Shown here in pieces: positions 41,473 to 50,761 of a stretch of DNA of 64,000 nucleotides (position 1 is its first letter; the number at the start of each line of letters is the position of its first letter). The notes under the pieces were generated by a model. It did not search any database and was not told where the DNA came from. It saw nothing but the letters and a program-made list of their open reading frames with translations. A program made the position numbers and the translations under genes. The stretch is from contig NZ_CAMIIE010000016.1 of the NCBI RefSeq assembly GCF_946222605.1, positions 1 to 64,000 of the forward strand, written 5' to 3'. Origin of the DNA: an uncultured Acidocella sp. Its GTDB lineage: Bacteria > Pseudomonadota > Alphaproteobacteria > Acetobacterales > Acetobacteraceae.

Positions 41473-43065
41473 ATGGAGATCAGGCAGGTCACAGCGGATT
41501 TTTCCGTAACCCCGCAGCTGCAGCCGGCGGAGCTGCTGGCGGTGGCGGATCAGGGCTTCAAAACCGTCATCTGCACCCGCCCGGATGGCGAGGATGCCAA
41601 CCAGCCCAGCGCCGCCGAAATCGAGGCGGCCTGCGCCAAGGCCGGGCTCGGCTTCGCTCATGTGCCGGTGGCCTCGCGCGCGGTCGGCGCGGCGGATATC
41701 GGCAAGATGGCGCAGGCCCTGGCCAGCCTGCCCGGGCCGGTGCTGGGCTATTGCCGCTCCGGCGCAAGGGCGGAGACGCTCTATCTCGCCGTCTCCCGGC
41801 AGCAGGCCGCCCCCAGCCCGTGCAGCGCCAAGATTTATGATGTCGTCATCGTCGGCGGCGGCTCCGGCGGCATCGCCACCGCCGCCAGCCTACTCAAGCG
41901 CAAAAGCGGCCTCTCCATCGCCGTCATCGAGCCGATGGATGTGCATTATTATCAGCCGGGCTGGACGCTGGTGGGGGCCGGGGTGTTCCAGCCCCAGGCC
42001 ACCTGCCGGCCGATGGCGCAGGTGATGCCCAAAGGCGTGCAATGGCTGCGCGCCAGCGTCTCCGGCTTCGCGCCGGAGGAGAACCGGGTGATCCTCGGCG
42101 ATGGCAGCGATGTCGCCTATCGCGCGCTGGTCGTCTGCCCCGGGCTGCGCCTGGCCTGGGAGCAGATCCCCGGCCTGCAGGAGGCGCTGGGCTGCAATGG
42201 TGTCACCTCGAATTACCGGTTCGATCTGGCACCTTACACCAACCGCCTCTCCGCCGAGCTGAAATCCGGCCGGGCTTTGTTCACCCAGCCGCCAATGCCG
42301 ATCAAATGCGCCGGGGCGCCGCAGAAGGCGATGTATCTGAGCTGCGATCGCTGGCTGAAGGCCGGGCATCTCTCCGGCATCCAGGTGGAATTTCACAATG
42401 CCGGGGCGGTGCTGTTCGGCGTGCCCGCCTATGTGCCGGCGCTGATGAGCTATGTGCAGCGCTACGGCATCGCGCTGAATTTCGAAAGCAAGCTGGTGGC
42501 GGTGGATGGGCGCGCGCGCCTGGCCCGCTTCGAGCGCAAGACGCCGGACGGGGTTGAGACCATCGAGCGTGAGTTCGACATGCTGCATGCCGTGCCCCCG
42601 CAAGTGGCGCCGGATTGCGTGCGCACCAGCAAGCTCGCCGGGCCCGGCGGCTTCGTCGCGGTGAATGAGGCGACGCTGCAGCATCCGGATTTCCCCAACG
42701 TGTTCGCGCTGGGTGATGGCTGCGCCGCGCCGAATGCCAAAACCGCCGCGGCGGTGCGCCAGCAGGCGCCGGTGGTGGCGGTGAATCTGCTGGCCCAGCT
42801 TGCCGGCAAGACGATGGCGGGGGCCTATCTCGGGTATGGCAGCTGCCCGCTGACGGTGGAGCGCGGGCGCATCGTGCTGGCGGAGTTCAGCTATGGCGGC
42901 AAGGTGACGCCGACCTTCCCGCGCTGGGTGGTGGACGGCACCAAGCCCACCCGCGCCGCCTGGTTCCTGAAGGACCGCATTCTGCCGACGCTCTATTGGC
43001 ACGATATGCTGAAGGGCCGGGAATGGCTGGCCGCCCCCAAGCCGCTCAGCGCGGTGCAAGGCTGA
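41473..43065 (+). CDS. DUF442 phosphatase-like domain fused to sulfide:quinone reductase (530 aa)
   Basis: Residues 1-110 are a DUF442 domain with a cysteine-phosphatase loop YCRSGARAE. Residues 120-530 are an SQR-type flavoprotein: VVIVGGGSGGIATAASLL binds FAD, YYQPGWTLVGAGV and a redox Cys in ATCRPM (about residue 178) follow, then FALGDGCAAPNAKTAAAVRQQAP near the end. SQR oxidises sulfide to persulfide and passes electrons to quinone. In Xylella-type operons DUF442 is fused to the dioxygenase instead (Blh); here it sits on SQR. Confidence 0.9.
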   Translation: MEIRQVTADFSVTPQLQPAELLAVADQGFKTVICTRPDGEDANQPSAAEIEAACAKAGLGFAHVPVASRAVGAADIGKMAQALASLPGPVLGYCRSGARAETLYLAVSRQQAAPSPCSAKIYDVVIVGGGSGGIATAASLLKRKSGLSIAVIEPMDVHYYQPGWTLVGAGVFQPQATCRPMAQVMPKGVQWLRASVSGFAPEENRVILGDGSDVAYRALVVCPGLRLAWEQIPGLQEALGCNGVTSNYRFDLAPYTNRLSAELKSGRALFTQPPMPIKCAGAPQKAMYLSCDRWLKAGHLSGIQVEFHNAGAVLFGVPAYVPALMSYVQRYGIALNFESKLVAVDGRARLARFERKTPDGVETIEREFDMLHAVPPQVAPDCVRTSKLAGPGGFVAVNEATLQHPDFPNVFALGDGCAAPNAKTAAAVRQQAPVVAVNLLAQLAGKTMAGAYLGYGSCPLTVERGRIVLAEFSYGGKVTPTFPRWVVDGTKPTRAAWFLKDRILPTLYWHDMLKGREWLAAPKPLSAVQG

Positions 43066-43077
43066 AGGGGGCGGGCG

Positions 43078-43872
43078 ATGTCACTCGATATGCTGCAATA
43101 TGCGCTGGGGGCGGGGAGCGGCGGCGTGGTCGGCTTCACGCTCGGGCTGGTCGGCGGCGGCGGCTCTATTCTGGCGGTGCCGTTGATGGTCTATCTGGTC
43201 GGCGTGCCGAACGCGCATGTGGCGATCGGCACCAGCGCCCTGGCGGTGGCGGCGAACGCGCTCACCGGCCTGGCCAACCATGCCCGCGCCCATAATGTGA
43301 AATGGCGCTGCGGCGGCATGTATGCGCTGGCGGGGATCGCCGGGGCATTTGCCGGCTCCTCGCTGGGCAAGGCGATCAACGGGCAGAAATTATTATTCTT
43401 GTTCGCGCTGCTGATGGTGCTGATCGGCATCGTCATGCTGCGCGGCCGCAACGACCAGGGCATTCCCGGCGCCCAGTGCAACCGCGAAAACGCGCCGAAG
43501 GTTCTGGGCTTTGGCCTGGGCACCGGCATGTTTTCCGGCTTCTTCGGCATTGGCGGCGGCTTTCTCATCGTCCCCGGGCTGATCGCCTCCACCCATATGC
43601 CGATGCTCAATGCCGTCGGCACCTCGTTGGTGGCGGTGGCGGCTTTCGGGCTGACCACGGCGGTGAATTACGCCGCCTCCGGCATGGTGGATTGGGGGCT
43701 GGCGATCATCTTCGTCCTCGGCGGCATTCTGGGCGGCTTTGCCGGGGCGAAGGCGGCCAGGCGGCTCGCCGGCAGTCGCGGCCAGCTCACCACCGTCTTC
43801 GCCGGGCTGATCTTCGTGGTCGCGGCCTATATGCTCTGGCGCAGCGGCGCCACGCTGCTGAAGATGGTCTGA
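43078..43872 (+). CDS. TauE/SafE-family anion exporter (264 aa)
   Basis: About eight membrane segments with GGGSILAVPLMVYLVGVPNAHVAIGTSALAVA and FGIGGGFLIVPGLI, the two family repeats. Members export sulfite or sulfoacetate. Its place at the end of the sulfide operon fits removal of sulfite formed by the dioxygenase. It starts 12 bp after the SQR gene with GGGGGCGGGCG upstream. Confidence 0.9.
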   Translation: MSLDMLQYALGAGSGGVVGFTLGLVGGGGSILAVPLMVYLVGVPNAHVAIGTSALAVAANALTGLANHARAHNVKWRCGGMYALAGIAGAFAGSSLGKAINGQKLLFLFALLMVLIGIVMLRGRNDQGIPGAQCNRENAPKVLGFGLGTGMFSGFFGIGGGFLIVPGLIASTHMPMLNAVGTSLVAVAAFGLTTAVNYAASGMVDWGLAIIFVLGGILGGFAGAKAARRLAGSRGQLTTVFAGLIFVVAAYMLWRSGATLLKMV

Positions 43873-43914
43873 GAGGCGGTTTCCCTGGCCGGGCCTCCAC
43901 GGGTAAACAGCCTT

Positions 43915-44157
43915 ATGCAAGACGAGTATGAGATGATGATCCGTTCCATCGCCGGGGCGCTGGCGCGCGAGCTGGCGCCGTTCAGCGCGGATGAGGATTT
44001 CACCGAGCGCGTCACCCGCGCGGTGGATGAGCATTTGCGGGCGCATCCCCCCGCCGCGGCGATGATCGCCTTCGCTCAGGCCCAAGACCGCCACGGCCGC
44101 TCGGGCGACGAGGCCATCGCCGCGGCGATCGAGATCGGGATTTTAACGACGATCTGA
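43915..44157 (+). CDS. small hypothetical protein (80 aa)
   Basis: An acidic, helical protein (YEMMIRSIAGALARELAPFSADEDFTERVTRAVDEHL) without signal or membrane segment. Codon use matches the neighbours, which supports it being real. It lies 42 bp after the exporter gene and 56 bp before the sirtuin gene on the same strand. No family recognised. Confidence 0.55.
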   Translation: MQDEYEMMIRSIAGALARELAPFSADEDFTERVTRAVDEHLRAHPPAAAMIAFAQAQDRHGRSGDEAIAAAIEIGILTTI

Positions 44158-44213
44158 GGGCGGCCGCGCCCCTTTGCCTTGCGATGGAAAAGGGCATGGG
44201 GAATAGTCAAGCC

Positions 44214-45047
44214 ATGTCCTCTTTTGCGCAGTTGGACGCGTTCATCGCCCGGCATCCGCGTCTGTTCATCATCACCGGCGCCGGCTGCAGCACGAATTCC
44301 GGCATTCCGGATTACCGGGACCGCGATGGGCGGTGGAAGCGCCCGCCGCCAGTGACCTACCAGGCCTTCATGGGCAGCGCGCTGGTGCGCCAGCGCTACT
44401 GGGCGCGCAGCCTGATCGGCTGGCGCCGCTTCGGCCAGGCCCTGCCCAACGAGGCGCATCGCGCTTTGGCCCGGCTGGAGGCGCAAGGGCGGGTGGCGCA
44501 GCTGGTCACCCAGAATGTCGACCGGCTGCACCAGCAAGCCGGCAGCCGCAACGTGATCGATCTGCACGGGCGGCTGGACCGGGTGCGCTGCATGGGCTGT
44601 GCGCGGCTCTGGAAACGTGCCGCCCTGCAGGGGGAGCTGGAGCGGCTGAACCCGGCCTGGGCGCGGCTGGACGCCGCCCAGGCCCCGGATGGCGATGCCG
44701 AGCTGGAGGGGGCGCCCTTCGCCAGCTTTGCCGTGCCACCCTGCCCGGAATGCGGCGGCATTTTAAAGCCGGACGTGGTGTTTTACGGCGAAACCGTGCC
44801 GGCGAACCGGGTGCAGGCCGCACTCACCCATCTCGCTGAAGCGGATGCGATGCTGATCGTCGGCTCCACCCTCATGGTCTATTCCGGCTTTCGCTTCGCC
44901 CTGGCGGCATCGCGGGCGGGCAAGCCGATCGTCGCGGTGAATCTCGGCCAGACCCGGGCGGATGCGCTGCTCGCCTTCAAGCTGGAGGCCCCCTGCGAGC
45001 AGGCGCTGGCCGCATTGCCGGCGCCGCCGCACCTGTCCGTAGCCTGA
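44214..45047 (+). CDS. NAD-dependent deacetylase, sirtuin (Sir2) family (277 aa)
   Basis: The NAD motif FIITGAGCSTNSGIPDYRD, TQNVDRLHQQAG, the catalytic histidine in DLHGRL, zinc cysteines in CMGC and CPEC, and VVFYGETVP with IVGSTLMVYSGF are all present. The enzyme removes acyl groups from lysines using NAD. GAGC in place of GAGI/GAGV marks a bacterial subgroup. Start 44214 gives the usual short leader; ATGs at 44196 and 44184 are possible. A metabolic target such as acetyl-CoA synthetase cannot be shown from here. Confidence 0.88.
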   Translation: MSSFAQLDAFIARHPRLFIITGAGCSTNSGIPDYRDRDGRWKRPPPVTYQAFMGSALVRQRYWARSLIGWRRFGQALPNEAHRALARLEAQGRVAQLVTQNVDRLHQQAGSRNVIDLHGRLDRVRCMGCARLWKRAALQGELERLNPAWARLDAAQAPDGDAELEGAPFASFAVPPCPECGGILKPDVVFYGETVPANRVQAALTHLAEADAMLIVGSTLMVYSGFRFALAASRAGKPIVAVNLGQTRADALLAFKLEAPCEQALAALPAPPHLSVA

Positions 45048-45059
45048 GCGTAAAGATTA

Positions 45060-45112
45060 TTGACAGGGGTGCTGACGCCCGACTAATTAAACCAAAGTGA
45101 TTTAATTAGTCG
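45060..45112 (+). promoter_or_regulatory. polyol operon promoter and 33 bp inverted-repeat operator
   Basis: TTGACA (45060-45065) and TAATTA (45084-45089) stand 18 bases apart as -35 and -10. Overlapping the -10 is a perfect repeat: CGACTAATTAAA (45080-45091), a 9-base spacer, and TTTAATTAGTCG (45101-45112). Binding here would block RNA polymerase. The ROK repressor encoded at 52203 in the same operon is the best candidate. Confidence 0.75.
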
Positions 45113-45189
45113 AGGACCCACGCCCACCCCGGATTTTCGCCGGCCTTGTCACCCAAACAAATAACATCGTTCTCTTGGAGGAGACTTTC

Positions 45190-46500
45190 ATGCGTTTGAA
45201 GATCACCGCTGCCCTCTCGGCGGCGCTGCTGGCTGCTTCCGGCACCAGCGCGCTGGCGACCACCATCACCGTCGCCACCGTCAATAATAACGACATGGTG
45301 GTGATGCAGAAACTCAGCAAAGTCTGGGAGAAAGAGACCGGCAACCATGTGAAATGGGTGGTGCTGGAAGAGAATGTGCTGCGCCAGCGCGTGACCACGG
45401 ATATCGCCACCCATGGCGGCCAGTTCGATGTGGTGACCATCGGCGCCTACGAGACCCCGATCTGGGCCAAGCGCGGCTGGCTCGACAAGCTGAATGATTT
45501 CCCGGCCTCGTATGATTACAACGACCTGCTGGCGCCGGTGCGCAGCGCCCTGACCGTGAATGGCAACATGTATGCGGTGCCGTTCTATTCCGAGGCCTCC
45601 TTCACCATGTACCGCAAGGATCTGTTCGAGAAGGCCGGGCTGACCATGCCGGACCAGCCGACCTACGCGCAGATCGAGCAGTTCGCCGACAAGCTCACCG
45701 ATAAATCCAAGCAGCAATACGGCATCTGCCTGCGCGGCAAGCCGGGCTGGGGTGAGAACATGGCCTTCCTCGGCACGCTGGTGAACAGCAATGGCGGCCG
45801 CTGGTTCGATATGGACTGGAAGCCCCAGCTCACCACCAAGCCCTGGGAAGACGCGATCAATTATTACGTGAAGCTGATGCAGAAGGATGGCCCTCCGGGT
45901 GCCGCCTCCGATGGCTTCAACGAGGTCGAGGCACTGTTCGCCACCGGCCATTGCGCGATCTGGGTGGATAGCACGGTTGCCGCCGGCATGCTGGAGGATC
46001 CGAAGCAGTCGCAGGTCGCCGGCAAGGTCGGCTTCGCCAAGGCGCCGATCGCGGTGACGGATAAGGGCGCCTCCTGGCAGTGGATCTGGTCGCTCGCCGT
46101 GCCCAGCTCCTCGAAGAAGGAGAAGGTGGCGAAGCAATTCATCGCCTGGGCGACCTCCAAGCAATATATCGATCTGGTCGGCAAGACCGATGGCTGGGTG
46201 CTGGCCCCGCCGGGCACGCGCATGTCCACCTACCAGAACCCGGATTACCTGGCCGCGGCGCCCTTCGCCAAGCAGGTGCTGGCGGCGGTGCAGAGTGTTG
46301 ACCCGCAGCACCCGACGCTGCAGCCGGTGCCCTATACCGGCATCCAGTTCGTCACCATCCCGCCCTTCCAGCAGATCGGCACCACGGTCGGCCAGGATAT
46401 CGCCGGGGCGCTGAGCGGCAGCACCAGCGTGCAGGCGGCGCTGCAATCCGCGCAGGACAGCACCACCAGCGCCATGCAGCAGGCGGGCTATCTGAAGTAA
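45190..46500 (+). CDS. smoE: polyol ABC transporter substrate-binding protein, SmoE-like (436 aa)
   Basis: A signal peptide ends at TSALAT. The mature protein is an extracellular family 1 binding protein (FDVVTIGAYETPIWAKRGWLDKL; YAVPFYSEASFTMYRKDLFEKAGL; YGICLRGKPGWGENMAFLG), closest in type to the sorbitol/mannitol binding protein SmoE of Rhodobacter. GGAGGAG precedes ATG 45190. It is the first and presumably most expressed gene of the operon; a hairpin follows it. Confidence 0.87.
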   Translation: MRLKITAALSAALLAASGTSALATTITVATVNNNDMVVMQKLSKVWEKETGNHVKWVVLEENVLRQRVTTDIATHGGQFDVVTIGAYETPIWAKRGWLDKLNDFPASYDYNDLLAPVRSALTVNGNMYAVPFYSEASFTMYRKDLFEKAGLTMPDQPTYAQIEQFADKLTDKSKQQYGICLRGKPGWGENMAFLGTLVNSNGGRWFDMDWKPQLTTKPWEDAINYYVKLMQKDGPPGAASDGFNEVEALFATGHCAIWVDSTVAAGMLEDPKQSQVAGKVGFAKAPIAVTDKGASWQWIWSLAVPSSSKKEKVAKQFIAWATSKQYIDLVGKTDGWVLAPPGTRMSTYQNPDYLAAAPFAKQVLAAVQSVDPQHPTLQPVPYTGIQFVTIPPFQQIGTTVGQDIAGALSGSTSVQAALQSAQDSTTSAMQQAGYLK

Positions 46501-46508
46501 AAGCCAAT

Positions 46509-46531
46509 GCGGGCGGCCGCGCGCCGCCCGC
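46509..46531 (+). terminator. intercistronic hairpin after the binding-protein gene
   Basis: GCGGGCGGC and GCCGCCCGC form a perfect 9 bp stem with loop CGCGC and no T-tract. Hairpins here commonly protect or attenuate the message so that binding protein exceeds permease. Confidence 0.6.
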
Positions 46532-46552
46532 CTCGTAAGGGAAACCCCAGAC

Positions 46553-47446
46553 ATGGCCAATGCAAAACCCAAAACGCAGCATCGTGCCAAGCTGATGCGC
46601 ACCTGGCCGCTGCTCACCCCGGCGGTGGGCGTGCTGCTGCTCTGGGCGCTGGTGCCGCTGGCGATGACGCTGTGGTTCTCCTTCCAGCGCTATAATCTGG
46701 TCGATCCGACGATCAGCGGCTTCGCCGGCTGGAGCAATTATAAATTCCTGGTCGAAAGCCCGGCCTTTCTCGCCTCCATCCTGAATGAGCTGGTGATGGT
46801 CGCCGCCGTGCTGATCATCACCTTGGTGCTGGGTGTGGCCTTCGCGGTGCTCTATGACCAGGAATTTCCCGGCCGCGCCATCGCCCGGCTGCTGGTCATC
46901 GGGCCGTTTTTCGTGATGCCCACCGTCGCCGCGCTGGTCTGGAAAAACCTGCTGATGGACCCGGTGAACGGCGTCTTCGCCTATATCGCCCGCAGCCTCG
47001 GCTTCACCCCGCTGGACTGGTTCACCCATGCGCCGATGGCCGGCGAGGTGATGATCGTCTCCTGGGAATGGGTGCCGTTCGCCACGCTGATTCTGCTCAC
47101 CGCCATGCAGTCGCTGGACCGCCAGCAGATCGAGGCGGCGAAGATGGATGGGGCGCGCGGCCCGCAGATTCTGCGCTACGTGATCCTGCCGCATCTCTCC
47201 CGGCCGATCACCATCGTGATGATGATGGAGACGATCTATCTGCTGGCGGTGTTCGCGGAAATCTTCGTCACCACCTCCGGCGGGCCCGGCCATGCCACGA
47301 CCACGCTCACCTACCTGATCTATCAGAAGGCGCTGGTGGCGTTCGATGTCGGCGGCGCCTCGGCGGGCGGTGTCATCGCCGTCATCCTCGCCAATATCGT
47401 CGCCTTGTTCCTCATCCGCAGCGTCGCCCGCAATGTCGATCTGTAA
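46553..47446 (+). CDS. smoF: polyol ABC transporter permease, SmoF-like (297 aa)
   Basis: Six membrane segments of the MalF/UgpA type and the EAA loop EAAKMDGARGPQILRYVILPHLSRPI. The N-terminal extension MANAKPKTQHRAK is typical. It forms a heterodimer with the next permease in the inner membrane. AAGGGAAA lies upstream. Confidence 0.88.
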   Translation: MANAKPKTQHRAKLMRTWPLLTPAVGVLLLWALVPLAMTLWFSFQRYNLVDPTISGFAGWSNYKFLVESPAFLASILNELVMVAAVLIITLVLGVAFAVLYDQEFPGRAIARLLVIGPFFVMPTVAALVWKNLLMDPVNGVFAYIARSLGFTPLDWFTHAPMAGEVMIVSWEWVPFATLILLTAMQSLDRQQIEAAKMDGARGPQILRYVILPHLSRPITIVMMMETIYLLAVFAEIFVTTSGGPGHATTTLTYLIYQKALVAFDVGGASAGGVIAVILANIVALFLIRSVARNVDL

Positions 47447-47458
47447 GGAAAGCCAGAG

Positions 47459-48280
47459 ATGAAAGCTTCACCTTTGCAAAAATTGATCGTCTTCGTGCTG
47501 GGCTGGGGCGCGGCGCTGCTGATGTTCTTTCCCGTCGCCTGGATGGTGCTGACCGGGTTCAAGAGCGAGATCGACGCGGTGCATTCCCCGCCGCTGCTGA
47601 TCTTCCACCCGATCCTCTCCAATTTCACCCATGTCATCCATGAGGGCGACTATCTCGGCGCGCTCGGCAATTCCGTCGGCATCGCGCTGGGGGCCACCGT
47701 GCTGGGGCTGTTGATCGCGATGCCCGGCGCCTACGCGATGGCGTTCTTTCCCAATCGCTGGACCAAGGATCTGCTGCTCTGGATGCTCTCCACCAAGATG
47801 ATGCCGGCGGTGGGGGTGCTGATGCCGATCTATCTGATCTGCCAGAAAAGCGGGTTGCTGGACACACTCACCGGGCTGGTGCTGGTGATGATGCTGGCCA
47901 ATCTGCCGATCATCGTCTGGATGCTCTATACATTCTTCAAGGAAATTCCTGGCGATATCATCGAGGCCTCGCGCATGGACGGGGCCGGGCCGCTCGCACA
48001 GCTGCGCATCGTGCTGCTGCCGCTGGCAGGGCCCGGCATTGCCTCCACCGCTTTGCTCTCGATCATCCTGACCTGGAACGAGGCCTTCTGGAGCCTCAAC
48101 CTCACCTCTTCCAACGCCGCCCCGCTCACCGCCTTCATCGCCACCTTTTCCGCCCCCGAGGGGCTGTTCTGGGCGAAGCTCTCGGCGGCCTCGACGCTGG
48201 CGGTGGCGCCGATTCTGATCTTCGGCTGGCTCACCCAGCGCCAGCTCGTCCGCGGCCTGACCTTCGGCGCGGTGAAATAG
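47459..48280 (+). CDS. smoG: polyol ABC transporter permease, SmoG-like (273 aa)
   Basis: MalG-type permease with six segments and the EAA loop EASRMDGAGPLAQLRIVLLPLAGPGI. The motif KMMPAVGVLMPIYLICQ is shared by polyol and glycerol-phosphate permeases. It begins 12 bp after the previous gene with AAGGAAAG upstream. Confidence 0.88.
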   Translation: MKASPLQKLIVFVLGWGAALLMFFPVAWMVLTGFKSEIDAVHSPPLLIFHPILSNFTHVIHEGDYLGALGNSVGIALGATVLGLLIAMPGAYAMAFFPNRWTKDLLLWMLSTKMMPAVGVLMPIYLICQKSGLLDTLTGLVLVMMLANLPIIVWMLYTFFKEIPGDIIEASRMDGAGPLAQLRIVLLPLAGPGIASTALLSIILTWNEAFWSLNLTSSNAAPLTAFIATFSAPEGLFWAKLSAASTLAVAPILIFGWLTQRQLVRGLTFGAVK

Positions 48281-48292
48281 GATGTTCTGCTG

Positions 48293-49372
48293 ATGTGCAC
48301 GCTCGAACTTAAAAATCTGCGCAAATCCTACGGCCATGTCGATGTCATCAAGGGGATCGACCTGACCATTGAGGATCGCGAATTCATCGTCTTTGTCGGC
48401 CCCTCGGGCTGCGGCAAATCCACGCTCCTGCGGATGATCGCGGGGCTGGAGGAGATCAGCGGCGGCGAGTTGCTGATCGACGGGGTGCGGGTGAACCAGG
48501 TGCCGCCGGACAAGCGCGGCCTGGCCATGGTGTTCCAGAGCTACGCGCTCTATCCGCATATGAATGTCGCGGACAATATGGCCTTCGCGCTGCGCCTGGC
48601 CGGGGTGCCGAAGGCCGAGCGCGATGCGCGCGTCGCGGTGGCGGCGAAAACCTTGCAGCTGGATGCGCTGCTGGACCGCAAGCCCGCCAATCTCTCCGGT
48701 GGCCAGCGCCAGCGTGTCGCCATCGGCCGCGCCATCGTGCGTCAGCCCAAGGCCTTTCTGTTCGATGAGCCGCTCTCCAACCTGGATGCGGCGCTGCGCG
48801 TGCAGACCCGCATCGAGATCGCCAAGCTGCATAACGATCTCAAGAGCACGATGATCTATGTCACCCACGACCAGATCGAGGCGATGACGCTGGCGGATCG
48901 CATCGTGGTGTTCAATGCCGGACGGATCGAGCAGGTCGGCACGCCGCTGGAGCTCTATCACAACCCCGCCAATCTCTTCGTCGCCGGCTTCATCGGCTCG
49001 CCAAAGATGAATCTGATCGGCGCCGAGGTGGTGCAGAGCGATGGCGCCAGCAGCATGCTGAAGCTGGAAGGCGGGGCGGGCTTCGCGGTGCCGGCGCGTC
49101 TGGCACCCGGGGCAAAGGTGACGCTGGGGCTGCGGCCCGAGCATATCGAGCTGGCGCCCGAGGGCGCGCTGGCGGGCAAGGTGGAGGTGGTGGAGCATCT
49201 CGGCAACGAGACCATCGCCTATGCCGATATCGGCGCGGCGCAGCCCTTGACGGTGAAACTCCCGTCCGATGCGCCGGTGCGGCTTGGCGAGACGCTGCAT
49301 TTCGCGCTACGCGGCCACGCCGCATCGCTTTTCGATGAACAAGGTCAAGCCATCGCCCTTCCGGGCACCTGA
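48293..49372 (+). CDS. smoK: polyol ABC transporter ATPase, SmoK/MalK-like (359 aa)
   Basis: Walker A GPSGCGKST, Q-loop VFQSYALYPHMNVADN, signature LSGGQRQRVAIGRAIVR and Walker B FLFDEPLSNLD, then a C-terminal OB-fold domain (GLRPEHIEL) as in MalK. It powers import of the polyol. The ribosome site is poor, and the 12 bp gap suggests coupling to the permease gene. Confidence 0.9.
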   Translation: MCTLELKNLRKSYGHVDVIKGIDLTIEDREFIVFVGPSGCGKSTLLRMIAGLEEISGGELLIDGVRVNQVPPDKRGLAMVFQSYALYPHMNVADNMAFALRLAGVPKAERDARVAVAAKTLQLDALLDRKPANLSGGQRQRVAIGRAIVRQPKAFLFDEPLSNLDAALRVQTRIEIAKLHNDLKSTMIYVTHDQIEAMTLADRIVVFNAGRIEQVGTPLELYHNPANLFVAGFIGSPKMNLIGAEVVQSDGASSMLKLEGGAGFAVPARLAPGAKVTLGLRPEHIELAPEGALAGKVEVVEHLGNETIAYADIGAAQPLTVKLPSDAPVRLGETLHFALRGHAASLFDEQGQAIALPGT

Positions 49373-49384
49373 AAGACAACCCCC

Positions 49385-50761
49385 ATGTCCCACCCTTCTG
49401 TTATTCTGCATCTCGGTCTGGGCTCGTTCCACCGGGCGCATCAGGCCGTCTATCTCCAGGCGCTGCACGATCTCGGCGATGCAAGCTGGGTGCTGGCCGG
49501 GGCCAATATCCGCGCCGACATGCAGGCGGTGGAAGCCGCTTTGATCGCGCAGAACGGCGTCTATCATGTCGAGACCGTGACCCCGGCGGGGGTGCGCGCC
49601 TATCAGGAAATCCGCTCCATCCGCCATGTTATCCCCTGGGAGGAGGGGCTGGCAGGCCTCATCGCCTATGGCGCCCGGCCGGAGGTGAAGATCATCTCCT
49701 TCACCGTCACCGAAGCCGGCTATTATCTCACCCCGCAGCATAAGCTGGATCTGAATTTCCCTGATCTGGTCAGTGATCTTGAGCAGGGCACGATGCTGAC
49801 CATCTATGGCGCGCTCACCGCCATCCTGCATGCGCGCATGGCCGCGGGCTCCGGCAAGGTCACGCTGCTCTCCTGCGATAATCTGCGCAGCAATGGCGAG
49901 CGCTTCCATGAGGGCTTCGCGGAATTCCTCTACCGGCGCGGCGATGAGCAGCTGCTCTCCTGGCTGAAGACCCACACCACCACGCCCGCCTGCATGGTGG
50001 ACCGCATCACCCCGCGCCCGCTGCCGGACGTGGCCGAGCGCGTGCGCGCCGCCTGCGGGGGGGATGATCAATGCCCGGTGATGGGGGAGGATTTCATCCA
50101 ATGGGTGATCGAGGATGATTTCGCCGCTGGCCGCCCGGCCTGGGAGAAGGTGGGCGCGGCGCTGGTGGCTTCGGTGCAGCCTTATGAGGAGGCGAAAATC
50201 CGCCTGCTCAACGCCCAGCATTCCACCATCGCCTGGGCCGGCACGCTGGCCGGCTATCTGTTCATCCATGAAGGCACGCTGGACAAGGACGTGCGCGGTT
50301 TCGCCTATGATTACGTCACCAACGACGTGCTGCCGGTGCTCGAACCCAGCCCGATCAACCTCGCCGCCTACCGGGACAAGGTGCTGGAGCGCTTCTCCAA
50401 CGCCTATATCCGCGACACCAACCAGCGCGTCGCCGCCGATGGCTATTCCAAAATCCCCGGCTGGGTGACGCCGACCATCCGCCAGCGCTTCGCCGCCGGG
50501 GAAGGGATCGAGAGTGTGGCGATGATCCCGGCTTTGTTCTTCCTGTTCCTGCAGGAATGGGCGGCGGGCAAGCTGCCGTTTGAATATCAGGACCAGGCGA
50601 TGGACGAGGCTGCCGTGCGCGCCATGCTGGAGGGGCCGCTGCCGCTGCTCGCCTTCTGCCGCGACACGGTGCTGTTTGGCGATCTGGCCGGGGATGCGCG
50701 GCTGGAAGCCGCCATCGGCCGCGCGCATGAGCGTGCCCTGGCCTGGCGCGCCAGCCGGTAA
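49385..50761 (+). CDS. mannitol/D-arabinitol dehydrogenase, long-chain family (458 aa)
   Basis: HLGLGSFHRAHQAVYLQ binds NAD, FTVTEAGYYL is conserved, and the catalytic Lys, Asn and His appear in KIRLLNAQHSTIAWAGTLAGYLF. The enzyme oxidises a polyol to a ketose. Xylulokinase next door favours D-arabinitol (to D-xylulose), while the fructokinase in the same operon favours mannitol (to fructose); the enzyme may accept both. Its stop overlaps the xylB start. Confidence 0.9.
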   Translation: MSHPSVILHLGLGSFHRAHQAVYLQALHDLGDASWVLAGANIRADMQAVEAALIAQNGVYHVETVTPAGVRAYQEIRSIRHVIPWEEGLAGLIAYGARPEVKIISFTVTEAGYYLTPQHKLDLNFPDLVSDLEQGTMLTIYGALTAILHARMAAGSGKVTLLSCDNLRSNGERFHEGFAEFLYRRGDEQLLSWLKTHTTTPACMVDRITPRPLPDVAERVRAACGGDDQCPVMGEDFIQWVIEDDFAAGRPAWEKVGAALVASVQPYEEAKIRLLNAQHSTIAWAGTLAGYLFIHEGTLDKDVRGFAYDYVTNDVLPVLEPSPINLAAYRDKVLERFSNAYIRDTNQRVAADGYSKIPGWVTPTIRQRFAAGEGIESVAMIPALFFLFLQEWAAGKLPFEYQDQAMDEAAVRAMLEGPLPLLAFCRDTVLFGDLAGDARLEAAIGRAHERALAWRASR

